Notes: generated by a model not told the origin, from the letters alone. Shown: positions 34,215 through 43,209, counted from the stretch's first letter. The stretch is 64,000 nucleotides of DNA from Rhodobacter sp. (GCA_030066215.1 JASJCA010000014.1:1-64000), one strand, 5' to 3'. Numbers and translations: made by a program.

Positions 34215-35438
34215 CTATCGCCCGCCGCGCAACCGCGCGGTCAGCCGGCCGATCAGGAACGAGGTCCGGGGCGCGTAGATATAGCTCGTCCGCTCGGCCC
34301 TGGTCGGCCGGGCCCGCATCCGCGCCAACCCAAACACCAAGAGCGCCGCATGCCCCAGGGCGATGAAGCCGAACAGGGCGCTGGGCCCCATCGCCTCGAT
34401 CAGCGCCGACGCGATCAGGGGCGAAGCGATGGCGCCGAGCGCGTAGTAGAACAACAGCGCCGCCGACAGCTCGACACGCTGGTCGACCTCGGCGAAGTCG
34501 TGGGCATGCGCGGTCGAGACCGAATAGACCGGAAACGTTGTGAATCCGAAAAGCCCCGCCGCGAACAGGATCGCCGCCAGCCCGGCGGTGCTGGCGGCCA
34601 CGGTCACCGCAGAACTCGCGGCGGCGGCCACTGAAAACAGGATCAGCACCCAACGCCGGTCGAATTTGTCGGCCAGCCACCCCGCCGGCACCTGCGCCAG
34701 CGCACCGCCAAGAACGAAGGCGGCGAGAAACCAGGCCAGTTGCCCGGCGGCCAGCCCGACCTCTTGCCCATAAACCGGCCCGACCATGCGGAACGCGGCG
34801 CCGGTGAGCCCGGCAATCACCACGCCAAAGACGGCCAGCGGCGACATGGCCCAGGCCAGCCCGGGCCGCAACCGCGGCGCTTCCGGCATCTCTGGCTGTC
34901 GCACCCGGGTCAATGTCAACGGCAACAACGACGCGCAACACAAAAGCGCAAGCAAGTTGTATGAGACGTAAGAGGCCGGCTCTAGAACCCCGATCATCAG
35001 TTGCGCGGCCAGCGATCCGGCGAGGTCGACCGCCCGGTAGGCACCGATCGCCCGGCCCCGGGTGGCGTTGGTGACCTTGGCCTGCAGCCAGGATTCGATC
35101 ACCGTGTAGCAGCCCGCGATGCACAAGCCCGTGGCCACCCGCATCGCCGCCCAGGCATAGGGGTCGATCACCAGCATATGCGCCAGCAGTCCGATGGCAC
35201 CCGCGGCGGTGCAGGCGGCAAAGGCCCGCGAATGGCCCACCGCGCCCATCAGCCGCGGCGCCCACCAGCAGCCGATGAAGAAGCCCAGGAAATGCGCCGA
35301 GCCCAAGAGACCGACCTCGGCGCGGGAAAACCCGATGGCCAGCCCCGACAGCGCGTCGAGCGGCCCGACCCCGCCGGAGGAAAGCTGCAACAGCACCACC
35401 GACAAGAGCAAAGCGGCGAAGGAGATCAGTAGGCGCAT
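34215..35438 (-). CDS. MFS transporter, YcaD/UMF-type
   Basis: 407 residues, about 12 membrane segments. N-terminal half has GFFIGCWWAPRLMGAVGHSRAFAACTA and ATGLCIAGCYTVIESWLQ, a feature of the YcaD-like MFS subgroup. C-terminal half has ALAQVPAGWLADKFDRRWVL (the MFS inter-helix motif). Substrate unknown. 177 bases upstream of metG on the same strand, 195 bases after the YceI gene end. Confidence 0.85.
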   Translation of the reverse strand: MRLLISFAALLLSVVLLQLSSGGVGPLDALSGLAIGFSRAEVGLLGSAHFLGFFIGCWWAPRLMGAVGHSRAFAACTAAGAIGLLAHMLVIDPYAWAAMRVATGLCIAGCYTVIESWLQAKVTNATRGRAIGAYRAVDLAGSLAAQLMIGVLEPASYVSYNLLALLCCASLLPLTLTRVRQPEMPEAPRLRPGLAWAMSPLAVFGVVIAGLTGAAFRMVGPVYGQEVGLAAGQLAWFLAAFVLGGALAQVPAGWLADKFDRRWVLILFSVAAAASSAVTVAASTAGLAAILFAAGLFGFTTFPVYSVSTAHAHDFAEVDQRVELSAALLFYYALGAIASPLIASALIEAMGPSALFGFIALGHAALLVFGLARMRARPTRAERTSYIYAPRTSFLIGRLTARLRGGR

Positions 35439-35633
35439 GCGTCGGGTCCAGATCCTCTGCCGCGCATCCCACGAGGCATTGCGCGCCGCTCTCCGGTTTT
35501 CGACCCAAGGGTGTCGTTTCTGCGCCTTTGCCGCGACCCATGTGCCGTGCGGTCAGGTGCATGGCCTGGCGCCGCTTGGCCTAGGTGGCGGCAGCCAGGT
35601 GCTCGAAGTGTCCGGCGATGATCACCGGCGGCC

Positions 35634-36203
35634 TTACGGCGCTTTGCGAATCCAAGCCAAGACCCGAATTTCGATCCGATCCGCCACGAGTTCCGGATAG
35701 CCCGAAGCGCCAAAGTCAGACCGGTCGACCGCACCGCTGAGAAGGATCGCAAGCCGGTCGCGGTCTCCCGGCGCGGATCCGCTCGGCCGGTAAAGCCGCG
35801 CGTCCAGCGTGACCGGCCGCGTCACGCCGCGGATGGTGATGTTGCCCGCCAGCCGAGCGCCCGCGACGTCGCCGCTGACGGCGGTGCTGGCGAAGGTGAT
35901 TTCGGGATGGCGCCTTGTATCCAACACCGCGGCGCTGCGCATCGCCTCGGTGGCAAAGACCACGCCGGCCCGCGCCCGCGCCGCGTTCATCGCCACCCTG
36001 ACGGAGGATGCGGCAAGCCGGTCGAAATCGATCGCCACCTCCGCCTGCTGCACTGGCATCGAGCCCTGGACCGGCTGGTCGCCGAAGAAATAGGTGAAGC
36101 CAACGGTCGAGTCGTCCGGCTCCAGCACATAGCGCACCGGCGCCGCCGCAGCCGGCAGGCTTGCGAAGATGAGTGCCAGACCAAGGGTGAACCGCACGAT
36201 CAT
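35634..36203 (-). CDS. YceI family periplasmic lipid-binding-type protein
   Basis: 189 residues with a Sec signal cut near LPAAAAP (about 20). The lipocalin-like YceI fold shows YVLEPDDSTVGFTYFFGDQPVQG, FATEAMRSAAVLDTRRHPEITFAST and GNITIRGVTRPVTLDARL, with a terminal VADRIEIRVLAWI. YceI proteins bind isoprenoid-type lipids in the periplasm; physiological role is mostly unknown. Stands alone between the MFS gene and the ImuA-like gene. Confidence 0.88.
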   Translation of the reverse strand: MIVRFTLGLALIFASLPAAAAPVRYVLEPDDSTVGFTYFFGDQPVQGSMPVQQAEVAIDFDRLAASSVRVAMNAARARAGVVFATEAMRSAAVLDTRRHPEITFASTAVSGDVAGARLAGNITIRGVTRPVTLDARLYRPSGSAPGDRDRLAILLSGAVDRSDFGASGYPELVADRIEIRVLAWIRKAP

Positions 36204-36355
36204 GCCGCAGACATAGCGCGGTCTCGGCTGACATCCGCCTCACTCTGGCGTGAGCCGTCTTTGCGGCCCGGATACGCGCGCCCATTGCCTGCCGGCCCGA
36301 ACCGGCGCGGCGGCTTCTGAGCGGCAAGCTACGCGCGCGTGGGTGCGCGATCGGG

Positions 36356-36973
36356 TCAGGGCCCGTCGGTCAAATCCTGCAGCCGAAACCCGCCCTTGTG
36401 GGGCAGCAGGTGCCAGCTTTTCGGCGGCGCGGTGCGGGCGCGGCGGCGGTCGAGCCGCCAGGCGCGGCGTCCCTCGGCCCCATGGTCGCCTGCGATGTGC
36501 CAGCGGCTCTCGATCCCCTGCGCACCGCCGTCGCCAGGGGTCAGGAGCAGCCCCAAGGGCAGCGTGCCGGCCTCGGCTGCACCGGTCTCGGCAGCCAGGT
36601 GTAGCCGCCGCACCGCGGTCAGGCTCGGGGGCGCGGGTAAGTCGGCCACGCATAGTGGCACCGCGCCCGAGCGCAGCACCTCTTCCATTGTCCACAGCAG
36701 ATCCTCGGCCCGGATCGGGTCCAGAAATGTGATCCGCCCCGGATTGACCAGTCGTTGCGCCGCCTCGGGGTTCAGCCGCTCCGGCACCCAGGATGGCGCA
36801 ATCCAGAATACCGGCCCCTGCGTCCGCGCCGCTACCAAGAGCGCCAGAAACCGCCGCGCATTGCCGCAGAACTCGTGCACCCGCGTCAAGGGCAGCGCCA
36901 GATCGCCCAGAAAGGGCAAGGCGGGGCGCGCCTCTTCGCGGCGGCGCGTCCGGGTCAGCAGCGGGCTGGTCAT
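36356..36973 (-). CDS. ImuA-like SOS-response protein, orphan
   Basis: 205 residues. Resembles the ImuA/SulA-like RecA-derived family: LTRVHEFCGNARRFLALL, PVFWIAPSW, DLLWTMEEVLRSGAVPLCVADLP, LTAVRRLHLAAE and GIESRWHI. The P-loop is not intact. An SOS box lies 15 bases upstream of its start, which supports the call strongly. ImuA normally works with ImuB and DnaE2 in mutagenic translesion synthesis, yet the next gene on this strand is YceI and no imuB or dnaE2 is in the window. Confidence 0.72.
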   Translation of the reverse strand: MTSPLLTRTRRREEARPALPFLGDLALPLTRVHEFCGNARRFLALLVAARTQGPVFWIAPSWVPERLNPEAAQRLVNPGRITFLDPIRAEDLLWTMEEVLRSGAVPLCVADLPAPPSLTAVRRLHLAAETGAAEAGTLPLGLLLTPGDGGAQGIESRWHIAGDHGAEGRRAWRLDRRRARTAPPKSWHLLPHKGGFRLQDLTDGP

Positions 36974-36988
36974 GGGGTGATTATAGAT

Positions 36989-37003
36989 GTTCTATTTTTG
37001 TTC
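36989..37003 (-). promoter_or_regulatory. LexA SOS box (GTTC-N7-GTTC)
   Basis: GTTC-TATTTTT-GTTC is an exact match to the alphaproteobacterial SOS direct repeat. The AT-only spacer is also typical. It sits just upstream of the ImuA-like gene start at 36973. Confidence 0.85.
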
Positions 37004-37085
37004 TCAAGCTTTCAAAGCCGGCGCTATGCGGCCAAGACCCCGAAGCGGCTCGCCATTCAGACCGACCCGGTAAAACCGACCCGCA

Positions 37086-37466
37086 TCAATCGCTGCCGCA
37101 GGCGCTCGGATCGGCCAACGCCGCGGTCCGCCGCCCGGTCAACCAATCCGTGGTCAGGCGAACGCAGACTTCTTCGCCGCGTGCGGGATGCAAGATCGTC
37201 GCGCGGGTGTCCACCAGACGCCGTTCGTCGCCGATACGCACCGTCAGCACCTGCCTTGGCCCGGCCTCGGTCAGCAGCGGCATCGCGGTTTCCATGATGC
37301 CCGTTCGATGTGCGATTTCACCGGGAATGCGCACGGTTGCGACCAGAACCAACGCGAGGATACCGACCGCGGCAAGCGCCGTCAGCCAGGTATGCCGGTT
37401 GAATACGCGATACCGCCAAAGCTCGCGGTTCAGACGCTCGTGCACACTCTCATTGCGGTTCGTCAT
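37086..37466 (-). CDS. Small membrane-anchored hypothetical protein
   Basis: 126 residues, not recognised. An N-terminal basic stretch, one membrane helix (about residues 29-46, LTALAAVGILALVLVATV), then a small outside domain with a Cys pair (GEEVCVRLTTDW and DPSACGSD at the end). Type II topology predicted. Divergent from the aldo/keto reductase at 37550, upstream of the ImuA-like gene but not obviously in its SOS unit. Confidence 0.7.
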   Translation of the reverse strand: MTNRNESVHERLNRELWRYRVFNRHTWLTALAAVGILALVLVATVRIPGEIAHRTGIMETAMPLLTEAGPRQVLTVRIGDERRLVDTRATILHPARGEEVCVRLTTDWLTGRRTAALADPSACGSD

Positions 37467-37549
37467 TCAAGTCGCCCAATCCCGGTGATATTCGCTGTCT
37501 CGGACCGACATTCTGCACCGCCAAAATCACACGAAAAAAGGGTACCATC

Positions 37550-38593
37550 ATGGACATGCGACGGCTAGGCCGCAGCGATCTGACCGTCTCGGCGCTTTGC
37601 CTCGGCTCGATGAGCTGGGGCAGCCGCAACAGCGCCGAGGAAGGCCACCGCCAGATCGACCGCGCGCTGGCGGCCGGCATCAATTTCATCGACACCGCCG
37701 AGATGTACCCGACCTACCCGGTCAAGGCGGAAACGGTAGGACGGACCGAAGAGATCATCGGCGATTGGGTCGCGGCGTCCGGCCGGCGGAACGAGGTCAT
37801 CTTGGCCACCAAGGTCTCGGGCAAGAACGGCGGCTTCATCCGCGACGGCAAGGGCTATGACGGCCGGATCATCCCAGAGGCAGTCGACGCCTCGCTGCGG
37901 CGGCTGAAGACGGATGTCATCGACCTCTACCAGCTGCACTGGCCGAACCGCGGCAGCTACCACATGCGGCAGAATTGGGCCTATGATCCCTCCGGCCAGA
38001 ACCGCGCCGAGACGCAGGCGCATATGCTTGACGTGCTCGAGGTGATGCAAAAGGTCATCGACGCCGGCAAGGTGCGCTGGTTCGGCCTGTCGAACGAGAC
38101 CGCCTGGGGCACCGCGCAGTGGCTGCGCATCGCCGAGGACAACGGCCTGCCGCGCGCCGTGTCGATCCAAAACGAATACTCGCTGATGTGCCGCCACGCC
38201 GACCTCGACCTGGCCGAACTGTGCCACAACGAAGACGTGGCGCTTCTGCCGTTCTCGCCCCTCGCCATGGGGCTCTTTTCCGGCAAATACGCCCCCGACG
38301 TGACCCCGCCGAACACTCGCCGCGCCGTCGAGTCGACGCTCAATGGCCGCATCACGCCCCGGGTCTGGCCCGCCATCGACGCCTACCGCGCGGTCGCCGA
38401 CGCGCACGGGCTCGACGTCAACACAATGGCGCTGGCCTGGACGCTGACCCGCCCCTTCGTCGCGTCTTCCATCTTCGGCGCCAGCGACGATGCCCAGCTC
38501 GGCGCCGCCTTGGCCGCCGCCGACCTGACGCTGTCCGACGATGTGCTGGCGGCACTCGCCGAGGTGCACAAAGCGCATCCGATGCCGTTCTGA
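37550..38593 (+). CDS. Aldo/keto reductase, Tas-like
   Basis: 347 residues. Catalytic residues visible as NFIDTAEMYPTYP (Asp and Tyr), LATKVSG (Lys) and LYQLHWPNRG (His). The loop VKAETVGRTEEIIGDWV is typical of the Tas group, which reduces aldehydes and ketones with NADPH. ATG at 37550 or 37556 is possible. Separate from the two reductases at the left of the window and not closely similar to them. Confidence 0.9.
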   Translation: MDMRRLGRSDLTVSALCLGSMSWGSRNSAEEGHRQIDRALAAGINFIDTAEMYPTYPVKAETVGRTEEIIGDWVAASGRRNEVILATKVSGKNGGFIRDGKGYDGRIIPEAVDASLRRLKTDVIDLYQLHWPNRGSYHMRQNWAYDPSGQNRAETQAHMLDVLEVMQKVIDAGKVRWFGLSNETAWGTAQWLRIAEDNGLPRAVSIQNEYSLMCRHADLDLAELCHNEDVALLPFSPLAMGLFSGKYAPDVTPPNTRRAVESTLNGRITPRVWPAIDAYRAVADAHGLDVNTMALAWTLTRPFVASSIFGASDDAQLGAALAAADLTLSDDVLAALAEVHKAHPMPF

Positions 38594-38775
38594 TCCCGGC
38601 GACAATTCCTGCCGCACGCGGCTGCTGTTTCCGCTCGTAGAACACTGCCCCGGAGAAACCTCGACCGCGCCGAACAGTTTTCCGAAAATCCGCCGATAAT
38701 CGCGGGAATTCGGCCGGTTTTGGCCCCTGCGCTGCCTTACGCACGGGGCGAAGCGGGCCATCTTCGGGGATCGCG

Positions 38776-39744
38776 ATGCCGGCCACGCTCTACGACACGT
38801 TACGGATCGACCCGGCGCAGCCCTTCGTTGCCGACGGCTCCACCGTCAACGCCTACAAGCAGTCGATGCTGACCAAGGTCGAGCCGGTCACCGTCTCGAC
38901 CACCACGCCCGGCGAATTCAGCGCCGGCGACACCTTCAACGGCGTGCTGATCCAGGACGTCGGCAAGGCCTCGCTCACGATCACCTACAACGGCGGCAGC
39001 TCGTCGACGACGATCACCGGCTACTTCGTTACGCTCACCAGCGGCGAGACCTACCTGCTGCCGCCCGACGGTGCATCCTACCCCGCGATCACCGAAATCT
39101 CGGCGGTCGCCGAAGTCGGCAAGCGGATCACGGTGTCCGACGTCGACGACGACGAGACCGTCACCATCGCCTGTTTCACCGCCGGTACCCTGATCGACAC
39201 CGCCGAGGGACCGACGGCGATCGAAGACATCGCACAGGGCGCCCGCATCGTTACCCGCGACGCCGGGCTGCAACGCGTGCGCTGGATCGGCGCCACTGAA
39301 ACGCTCGCCGTCGGCGCCGCCCGCCCGGTGCGGATCGCCGCCGGCGCGCTCGGCAATGCAGGCGCCCTGACCGTTTCGCCGCAGCACCGGTTGCTCTGGT
39401 CCGACTGGCGGGCCGAGCTGCTGTTCGGTGCGCCCGAGGTCCTGGTCAAGGCCAAGGACCTCGTCGGCCAGCCCGGCATCGACTGGTGTCCGACCCGCGG
39501 CATCGTCGCCTACTGGCACCTGCTGTTCGACGCCCACCACCTGGTTCTGTCGAACGGCCTCTGGTCCGAAAGTTTCCAGCCCGGCGCCCGCACCGGCGCG
39601 CAGCTGCCCGGGCCCGCCGGCGCGGCGCGGGCGATGCAAGCAGCACGGCCCGATCTGAAGCCGCACGAAGTGCAAGTTCTGCTGAGCTACGGTATGCCGA
39701 TGCCACTCGCCCAGCCCGCGCCGTTTTCGGCGCTGGCCGCCTGA
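38776..39744 (+). CDS. Hint-domain protein (Hedgehog/intein type)
   Basis: 322 residues. N-terminal 130 residues are Thr/Ser/Gly-rich beta sequence (PGEFSAGDTFNGVLIQD). C133 (ACFTAGTLIDTAEG) starts a Hint_2 domain with VSPQHRLLWSDWRAELLFG and the late FDAHHLVLSNGLWSES. Such proteins are frequent in Rhodobacterales and are thought to be self-processing surface or secreted proteins. The catalytic Cys is present. The usual C-terminal HN of inteins is not seen, so splicing is unlikely. No signal peptide; secretion route unclear. Confidence 0.85.
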   Translation: MPATLYDTLRIDPAQPFVADGSTVNAYKQSMLTKVEPVTVSTTTPGEFSAGDTFNGVLIQDVGKASLTITYNGGSSSTTITGYFVTLTSGETYLLPPDGASYPAITEISAVAEVGKRITVSDVDDDETVTIACFTAGTLIDTAEGPTAIEDIAQGARIVTRDAGLQRVRWIGATETLAVGAARPVRIAAGALGNAGALTVSPQHRLLWSDWRAELLFGAPEVLVKAKDLVGQPGIDWCPTRGIVAYWHLLFDAHHLVLSNGLWSESFQPGARTGAQLPGPAGAARAMQAARPDLKPHEVQVLLSYGMPMPLAQPAPFSALAA

Positions 39745-39827
39745 CCCTCCCGCCCCGGGTCGGATTAGCGCTTGATCCGCGCCGCGATTTTCCGCCTACT
39801 CGGCCCCGCACCAGGGGAGGGCCGCCG

Positions 39828-40742
39828 ATGCCGCTGACCATGACCCGCGAGGTCTTCATCACCTGCGCCATCACCGGGTCGGGCTCGACCCAGGACCGCA
39901 GCCCGCACGTGCCGCGCTCGCCGCAACAGATCGCCGAGGCCGCCATCGACGCCGCCAAGGCCGGCGCCGCGATCGTGCATTGCCACGTGCGTGAGCCCGA
40001 CAGCGGCGCGCCCTCGCGCCGGCTGGAGCTCTACCGCGAGGTCACCGACCGGATCCGCGCCGCCGAGACCGACGTCGTTTTGAACCTCACCGCCGGCATG
40101 GGCGGCGATATGGTGTTCGGCTCGACCGAGCACCCGCTGCCGCCCGCTGACGGCACCGACATGATCGGCGCCGCGGCACGAGTGGAACACATCAAGCAAT
40201 GCTTGCCCGAAATCTGCACGCTCGATTGCGGCACGATGAACTTCGCCGAGGCCGATTACGTGATGGTCAACACGCCCGGCATGCTGCAGGCGATGGCCCG
40301 GATGATGACCCATCTCGGCGTCAAGCCTGAGATCGAGGCCTTCGACACCGGGCATTTGTGGTACGCGAAACAGCTTGTTTCGGAAGGGATTCTTGACGCC
40401 CCAGCCTTGGTTCAGCTCTGTATGGGCGTGCCCTGGGGGGCGCCGGACGACCTCAACACGTTTTTGGCGATGGTGAACAACGTGCCGCAAGACTGGACCT
40501 TTTCCGCCTTCTCGCTCGGGCGCAACCAGATGCCGTTTGTCGCGGCGGCGGTGCTGGCCGGCGGCCATGTGCGCGTCGGGCTCGAGGATAACCTGATGCT
40601 CGGCCGCGGCGTCCTGGCGACGAACGCGCAACTGGTTGAGCGCGCGGTGACCATCATCGAGAGCCTCGGCGCCAAGGTGATCGGCCCCGAGGCGGTCCGC
40701 GCCAAGCTCGGGCTGCAGAAACGCGCGGCGGCACCGGCATGA
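39828..40742 (+). CDS. BKACE-family beta-keto acid cleavage enzyme (dehydrocarnitine cleavage likely)
   Basis: 304 residues of the 3-keto-5-aminohexanoate cleavage family. Zn-binding His appear in AAIVHCHVREPDSGAPS, and GAAARVEHIKQCLPEICTLDCGTMNF follows. BKACE enzymes condense a beta-keto acid with acetyl-CoA and split it. With carnitine dehydrogenase encoded at 41722 the likely substrate is 3-dehydrocarnitine, giving acetoacetate and betainyl-CoA. The ATG at 39828 follows GGGGAGG. Overlaps the lipoprotein gene by ATGA. Confidence 0.88.
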   Translation: MPLTMTREVFITCAITGSGSTQDRSPHVPRSPQQIAEAAIDAAKAGAAIVHCHVREPDSGAPSRRLELYREVTDRIRAAETDVVLNLTAGMGGDMVFGSTEHPLPPADGTDMIGAAARVEHIKQCLPEICTLDCGTMNFAEADYVMVNTPGMLQAMARMMTHLGVKPEIEAFDTGHLWYAKQLVSEGILDAPALVQLCMGVPWGAPDDLNTFLAMVNNVPQDWTFSAFSLGRNQMPFVAAAVLAGGHVRVGLEDNLMLGRGVLATNAQLVERAVTIIESLGAKVIGPEAVRAKLGLQKRAAAPA

Positions 40743-41200
40743 TTCGGGCCGGCCTTTTCGCCGCACTGACGGTACTGCTGATGTCCTGTCAGCAGTTGGG
40801 GTTCGGCCAGGCCGAAGCGCCGGCCGCTGACCCGCCTGCGGCTGAGGCCGAGGCGGAGGCACCGCCCGCTGCCACCGAGGCCCCACCTGCCGCCACCGAG
40901 GCTCCGCCAGCGCCCGCCCCGACGCCGGACCCGCCGCGCGCCCCCGAAGCGCCTCCCCAATCCAGCGCCGCGCAGGACGCCTGCGAGAAAAAGAGCGGCA
41001 ATTTCATCAGGGTGGGACAAACCGGGGCGCGGGTCTGTCAGACGCGCACCCGCGACGCCAACAAGGTCTGCACCGCGTCGAGCCAATGCGACGGCGTCTG
41101 TCTCGCCCGCTCCGGCACCTGCTCGCCCGTCACGCCGCTTTTGGGCTGCAACGATATCGTCACCGATAGCGGCGGAATGGCGACGGTGTGTTTGGATTGA
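40739..41200 (+). CDS. Cys-rich Pro/Ala-linker lipoprotein, unknown function
   Basis: 153 residues. A signal peptide with lipobox LLMSC (Cys17) is followed by a linker of about 60 residues rich in Pro, Ala and Glu, including near-repeats of PPAATEA. The C-terminal domain has eight Cys (DACEKK, RVCQTR, KVCTASSQCDGVCLA, GTCSP, LLGCND, ATVCLD), suggesting four disulfides. Not recognised. ATGA overlap with the BKACE gene says it is co-translated, which is odd for an envelope protein. Confidence 0.75.
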   Translation: MIRAGLFAALTVLLMSCQQLGFGQAEAPAADPPAAEAEAEAPPAATEAPPAATEAPPAPAPTPDPPRAPEAPPQSSAAQDACEKKSGNFIRVGQTGARVCQTRTRDANKVCTASSQCDGVCLARSGTCSPVTPLLGCNDIVTDSGGMATVCLD

Positions 41201-41280
41201 CGGCGGGGCCTTGCGGCCGAGCGCGGCAGCTATCGTTACTTCAAAGGTCACGGCTCTGCGCTGACGTCGCAAACCGCCCC

Positions 41281-41493
41281 GGCGCGGAGTCAAGGCGCGC
41301 AGCGCCGCCGCGCCATCGCCAGTTCGTAGCCCGAAAGAGGTCCAGTGGACCTCTTTCGGGCGGCCGCGAACGCCCCGGAGGGGTGGCGATTGGTCGAGAT
41401 CTGCGTGTTGCGTGAAGTCCTACGGATTCGATAGGCATAAAGCACATCCGAACAAACGTCGGTTCGCCACCCCGCGGGTCGGCGATGGCGCGG
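41281..41493 (+). repeat. R1 repeat, copy 2, with inserted palindrome
   Basis: Same element as at 30796-30960: stem A GGCGCGG/CCGCGCC with the longer inner stem GGCGC-GCA-GCGCC, central CATAAAG and right hairpin ending GGCGATGGCGCGG. It is 48 bases longer because a palindrome is inserted in the left arm after CGCCATCGCCA. It lies in the 521-base gap between the lipoprotein and carnitine dehydrogenase genes; the rest of that gap shows nothing recognisable. Confidence 0.85.
41330..41360. repeat. Perfect 31-base palindrome inside R1 copy 2
   Basis: CCCGAAAGAGGTCCA, one base, then its exact reverse complement (15-base arms). It is flanked by GTTCG and CGAAC, a further inverted pair, so the whole inserted piece is a nested palindrome. 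Absent from the other three copies. Confidence 0.85.
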
Positions 41494-41721
41494 CTTGTCT
41501 CTACGTTCAACGCCTCCTTCCTCAAAACCCGCAACCGCGAGCCCAGCACGTCACCCGCCCCCGGCGCGGCTCATCCCAATGTAGGCATCCAACATCGCCC
41601 CGGCATCCGCCCATGACGGTCCCACGACCGGGGATGGCGCTTTTGGCAATGACCGGGGCCCTTGCGGCGGCATAGTTCCGCGAACCACCCCGCGACCCAC
41701 GATCCGGCGAAAGGCAGCACC

Positions 41722-43197
41722 ATGACACCAGGCACGGCAGCGATCATCGGCGGCGGGGTTATCGGCGGCGGCTGGGCGGCGCGGTTTGCGCTGATGGGCT
41801 GGAATGTGCGGGTGCTCGACCCGGACCCGGACTCGCAGCGCAAGATCGGCGAAGTTCTGGCCAATGCCCGCCGGGCGCTGCCCGGCCTCGCCGACGCCGC
41901 CCTCCCGCCCGAGGGCCGCATTACCTTCTGCACCGACGCCGCGGTAGCCGTCTCGGGCGCCGACTGGGTCCAGGAAAGCGTGCCCGAGCGGTTGGAGCTG
42001 AAACGTGACGTCTACCGCACCCTGCAAGAGCACGCCGGCGACGCCATCATCGCCTCGTCCACCTCCGGTTTCAAACCCTCCGAACTGCAGGCCGGCGCCA
42101 CCGACCCGGGCCAGATCCTCGTCGCCCACCCGTTCAACCCGGTCTACCTGCTGCCCGTGGTCGAACTCGTCGGCACAGAGGCCAACCCGCCCGAAACCCT
42201 CACTCGCGCCGACGCCATCCTCAAAGACATCGGCATGCACCCGCTGCACCTGGAACACGAGATCGACGCCCACATCGCCGACCGGCTGATGGAGGCCGTC
42301 TGGCGCGAGGCGCTCTGGCTCGTCAAAGACGGCGTCGCGACGACGGAAGAGATCGACGACGTGATCCGCCTGGGCTTCGGTCTCAGGTGGGCGCAAATGG
42401 GCCTGTTCGAGACCTTCCGCATCGCCGGCGGCGAGGCCGGCATGCGCCACTTCCTGCACCAATTCGGTCCGGCCCTGAAATGGCCCTGGACCAAGCTGAT
42501 GGACGTCCCCGACCTGACCGAAGAGCTCATCGAGACCATCGCGGGCCAATCCGACGTCCAATCAGGACGGCACAGCATCCGCGAACTCGAACGCCACCGC
42601 GACACCAACCTCGTTGCCCTAATGCGCGCGCTGAAAAGCCAGGACTGGGGCGCTGGCGCCGTGCTCAACGCCACGGACGCGGTGCTGCGGAAGAAAAACG
42701 GCATGGTGCAAAGGTTCGAAGACATCTACGACCTCACGCAGCCGATCCTCACCCTTGACCGCACCGTGCCCTTGGACTGGACCGACTACAACGGCCACAT
42801 GAACGAGGCGAAATACCTGCAGGCCTTCGGCGACGCCACCGACCGGTTCATGGAGATCGTCGGCTGCGACGCCGAGTATATCGCCACCGGCGGCAGTTAT
42901 TTCACGGCCGAAACCCACATCCGGCATCTGGACGAAATCCACGCCGGCCATCGGATCCACATCAAGACCCTCTGCGTGGGCGGCCAGGGTAAGAAAATGC
43001 ACCTCTTTCACGAGCTTTGGGAAGCCGACAGGCTCTGCGCGACGGGCGAGCACTTTTTGCTGCACGTCTCGCTCGACACCCGCCGCCCGTCCGAGCCTTC
43101 GCCGGCCATCGCTCGCCACCTCGCGGCGATCGAAGCGGGGCACCAAGGCCTGGCGCGGCCAGCCGGCCTTGGCCGGGCGGTCGGCCAGCCGCGCTGA
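41722..43197 (+). CDS. L-carnitine dehydrogenase fused to a hotdog thioesterase
   Basis: 491 residues. Residues 1-320 are a 3-hydroxyacyl-CoA-dehydrogenase-like carnitine 3-dehydrogenase (AAIIGGGVIGGGWAARFALMGWNV; STSGFKPSELQAGATDPGQILVAHPFNPVYLLP). Residues about 345-475 are a 4HBT thioesterase domain (PLDWTDYNGHMNEAKYLQAFGDATD). The dehydrogenase makes 3-dehydrocarnitine with NAD; the thioesterase would release betaine from betainyl-CoA made by the BKACE enzyme. The fused form is known in alphaproteobacteria. ATG at 41722 follows AAAGGCAG. Confidence 0.92.
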   Translation: MTPGTAAIIGGGVIGGGWAARFALMGWNVRVLDPDPDSQRKIGEVLANARRALPGLADAALPPEGRITFCTDAAVAVSGADWVQESVPERLELKRDVYRTLQEHAGDAIIASSTSGFKPSELQAGATDPGQILVAHPFNPVYLLPVVELVGTEANPPETLTRADAILKDIGMHPLHLEHEIDAHIADRLMEAVWREALWLVKDGVATTEEIDDVIRLGFGLRWAQMGLFETFRIAGGEAGMRHFLHQFGPALKWPWTKLMDVPDLTEELIETIAGQSDVQSGRHSIRELERHRDTNLVALMRALKSQDWGAGAVLNATDAVLRKKNGMVQRFEDIYDLTQPILTLDRTVPLDWTDYNGHMNEAKYLQAFGDATDRFMEIVGCDAEYIATGGSYFTAETHIRHLDEIHAGHRIHIKTLCVGGQGKKMHLFHELWEADRLCATGEHFLLHVSLDTRRPSEPSPAIARHLAAIEAGHQGLARPAGLGRAVGQPR

Positions 43198-43209
43198 GCC
43201 CCCGGACCG

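Noticed and set aside
38776-39744. Intein or self-splicing protein.
   Set aside because: Only the Hint Cys end and fold are seen; there is no C-extein junction or homing endonuclease, so autoprocessing rather than splicing is likely.
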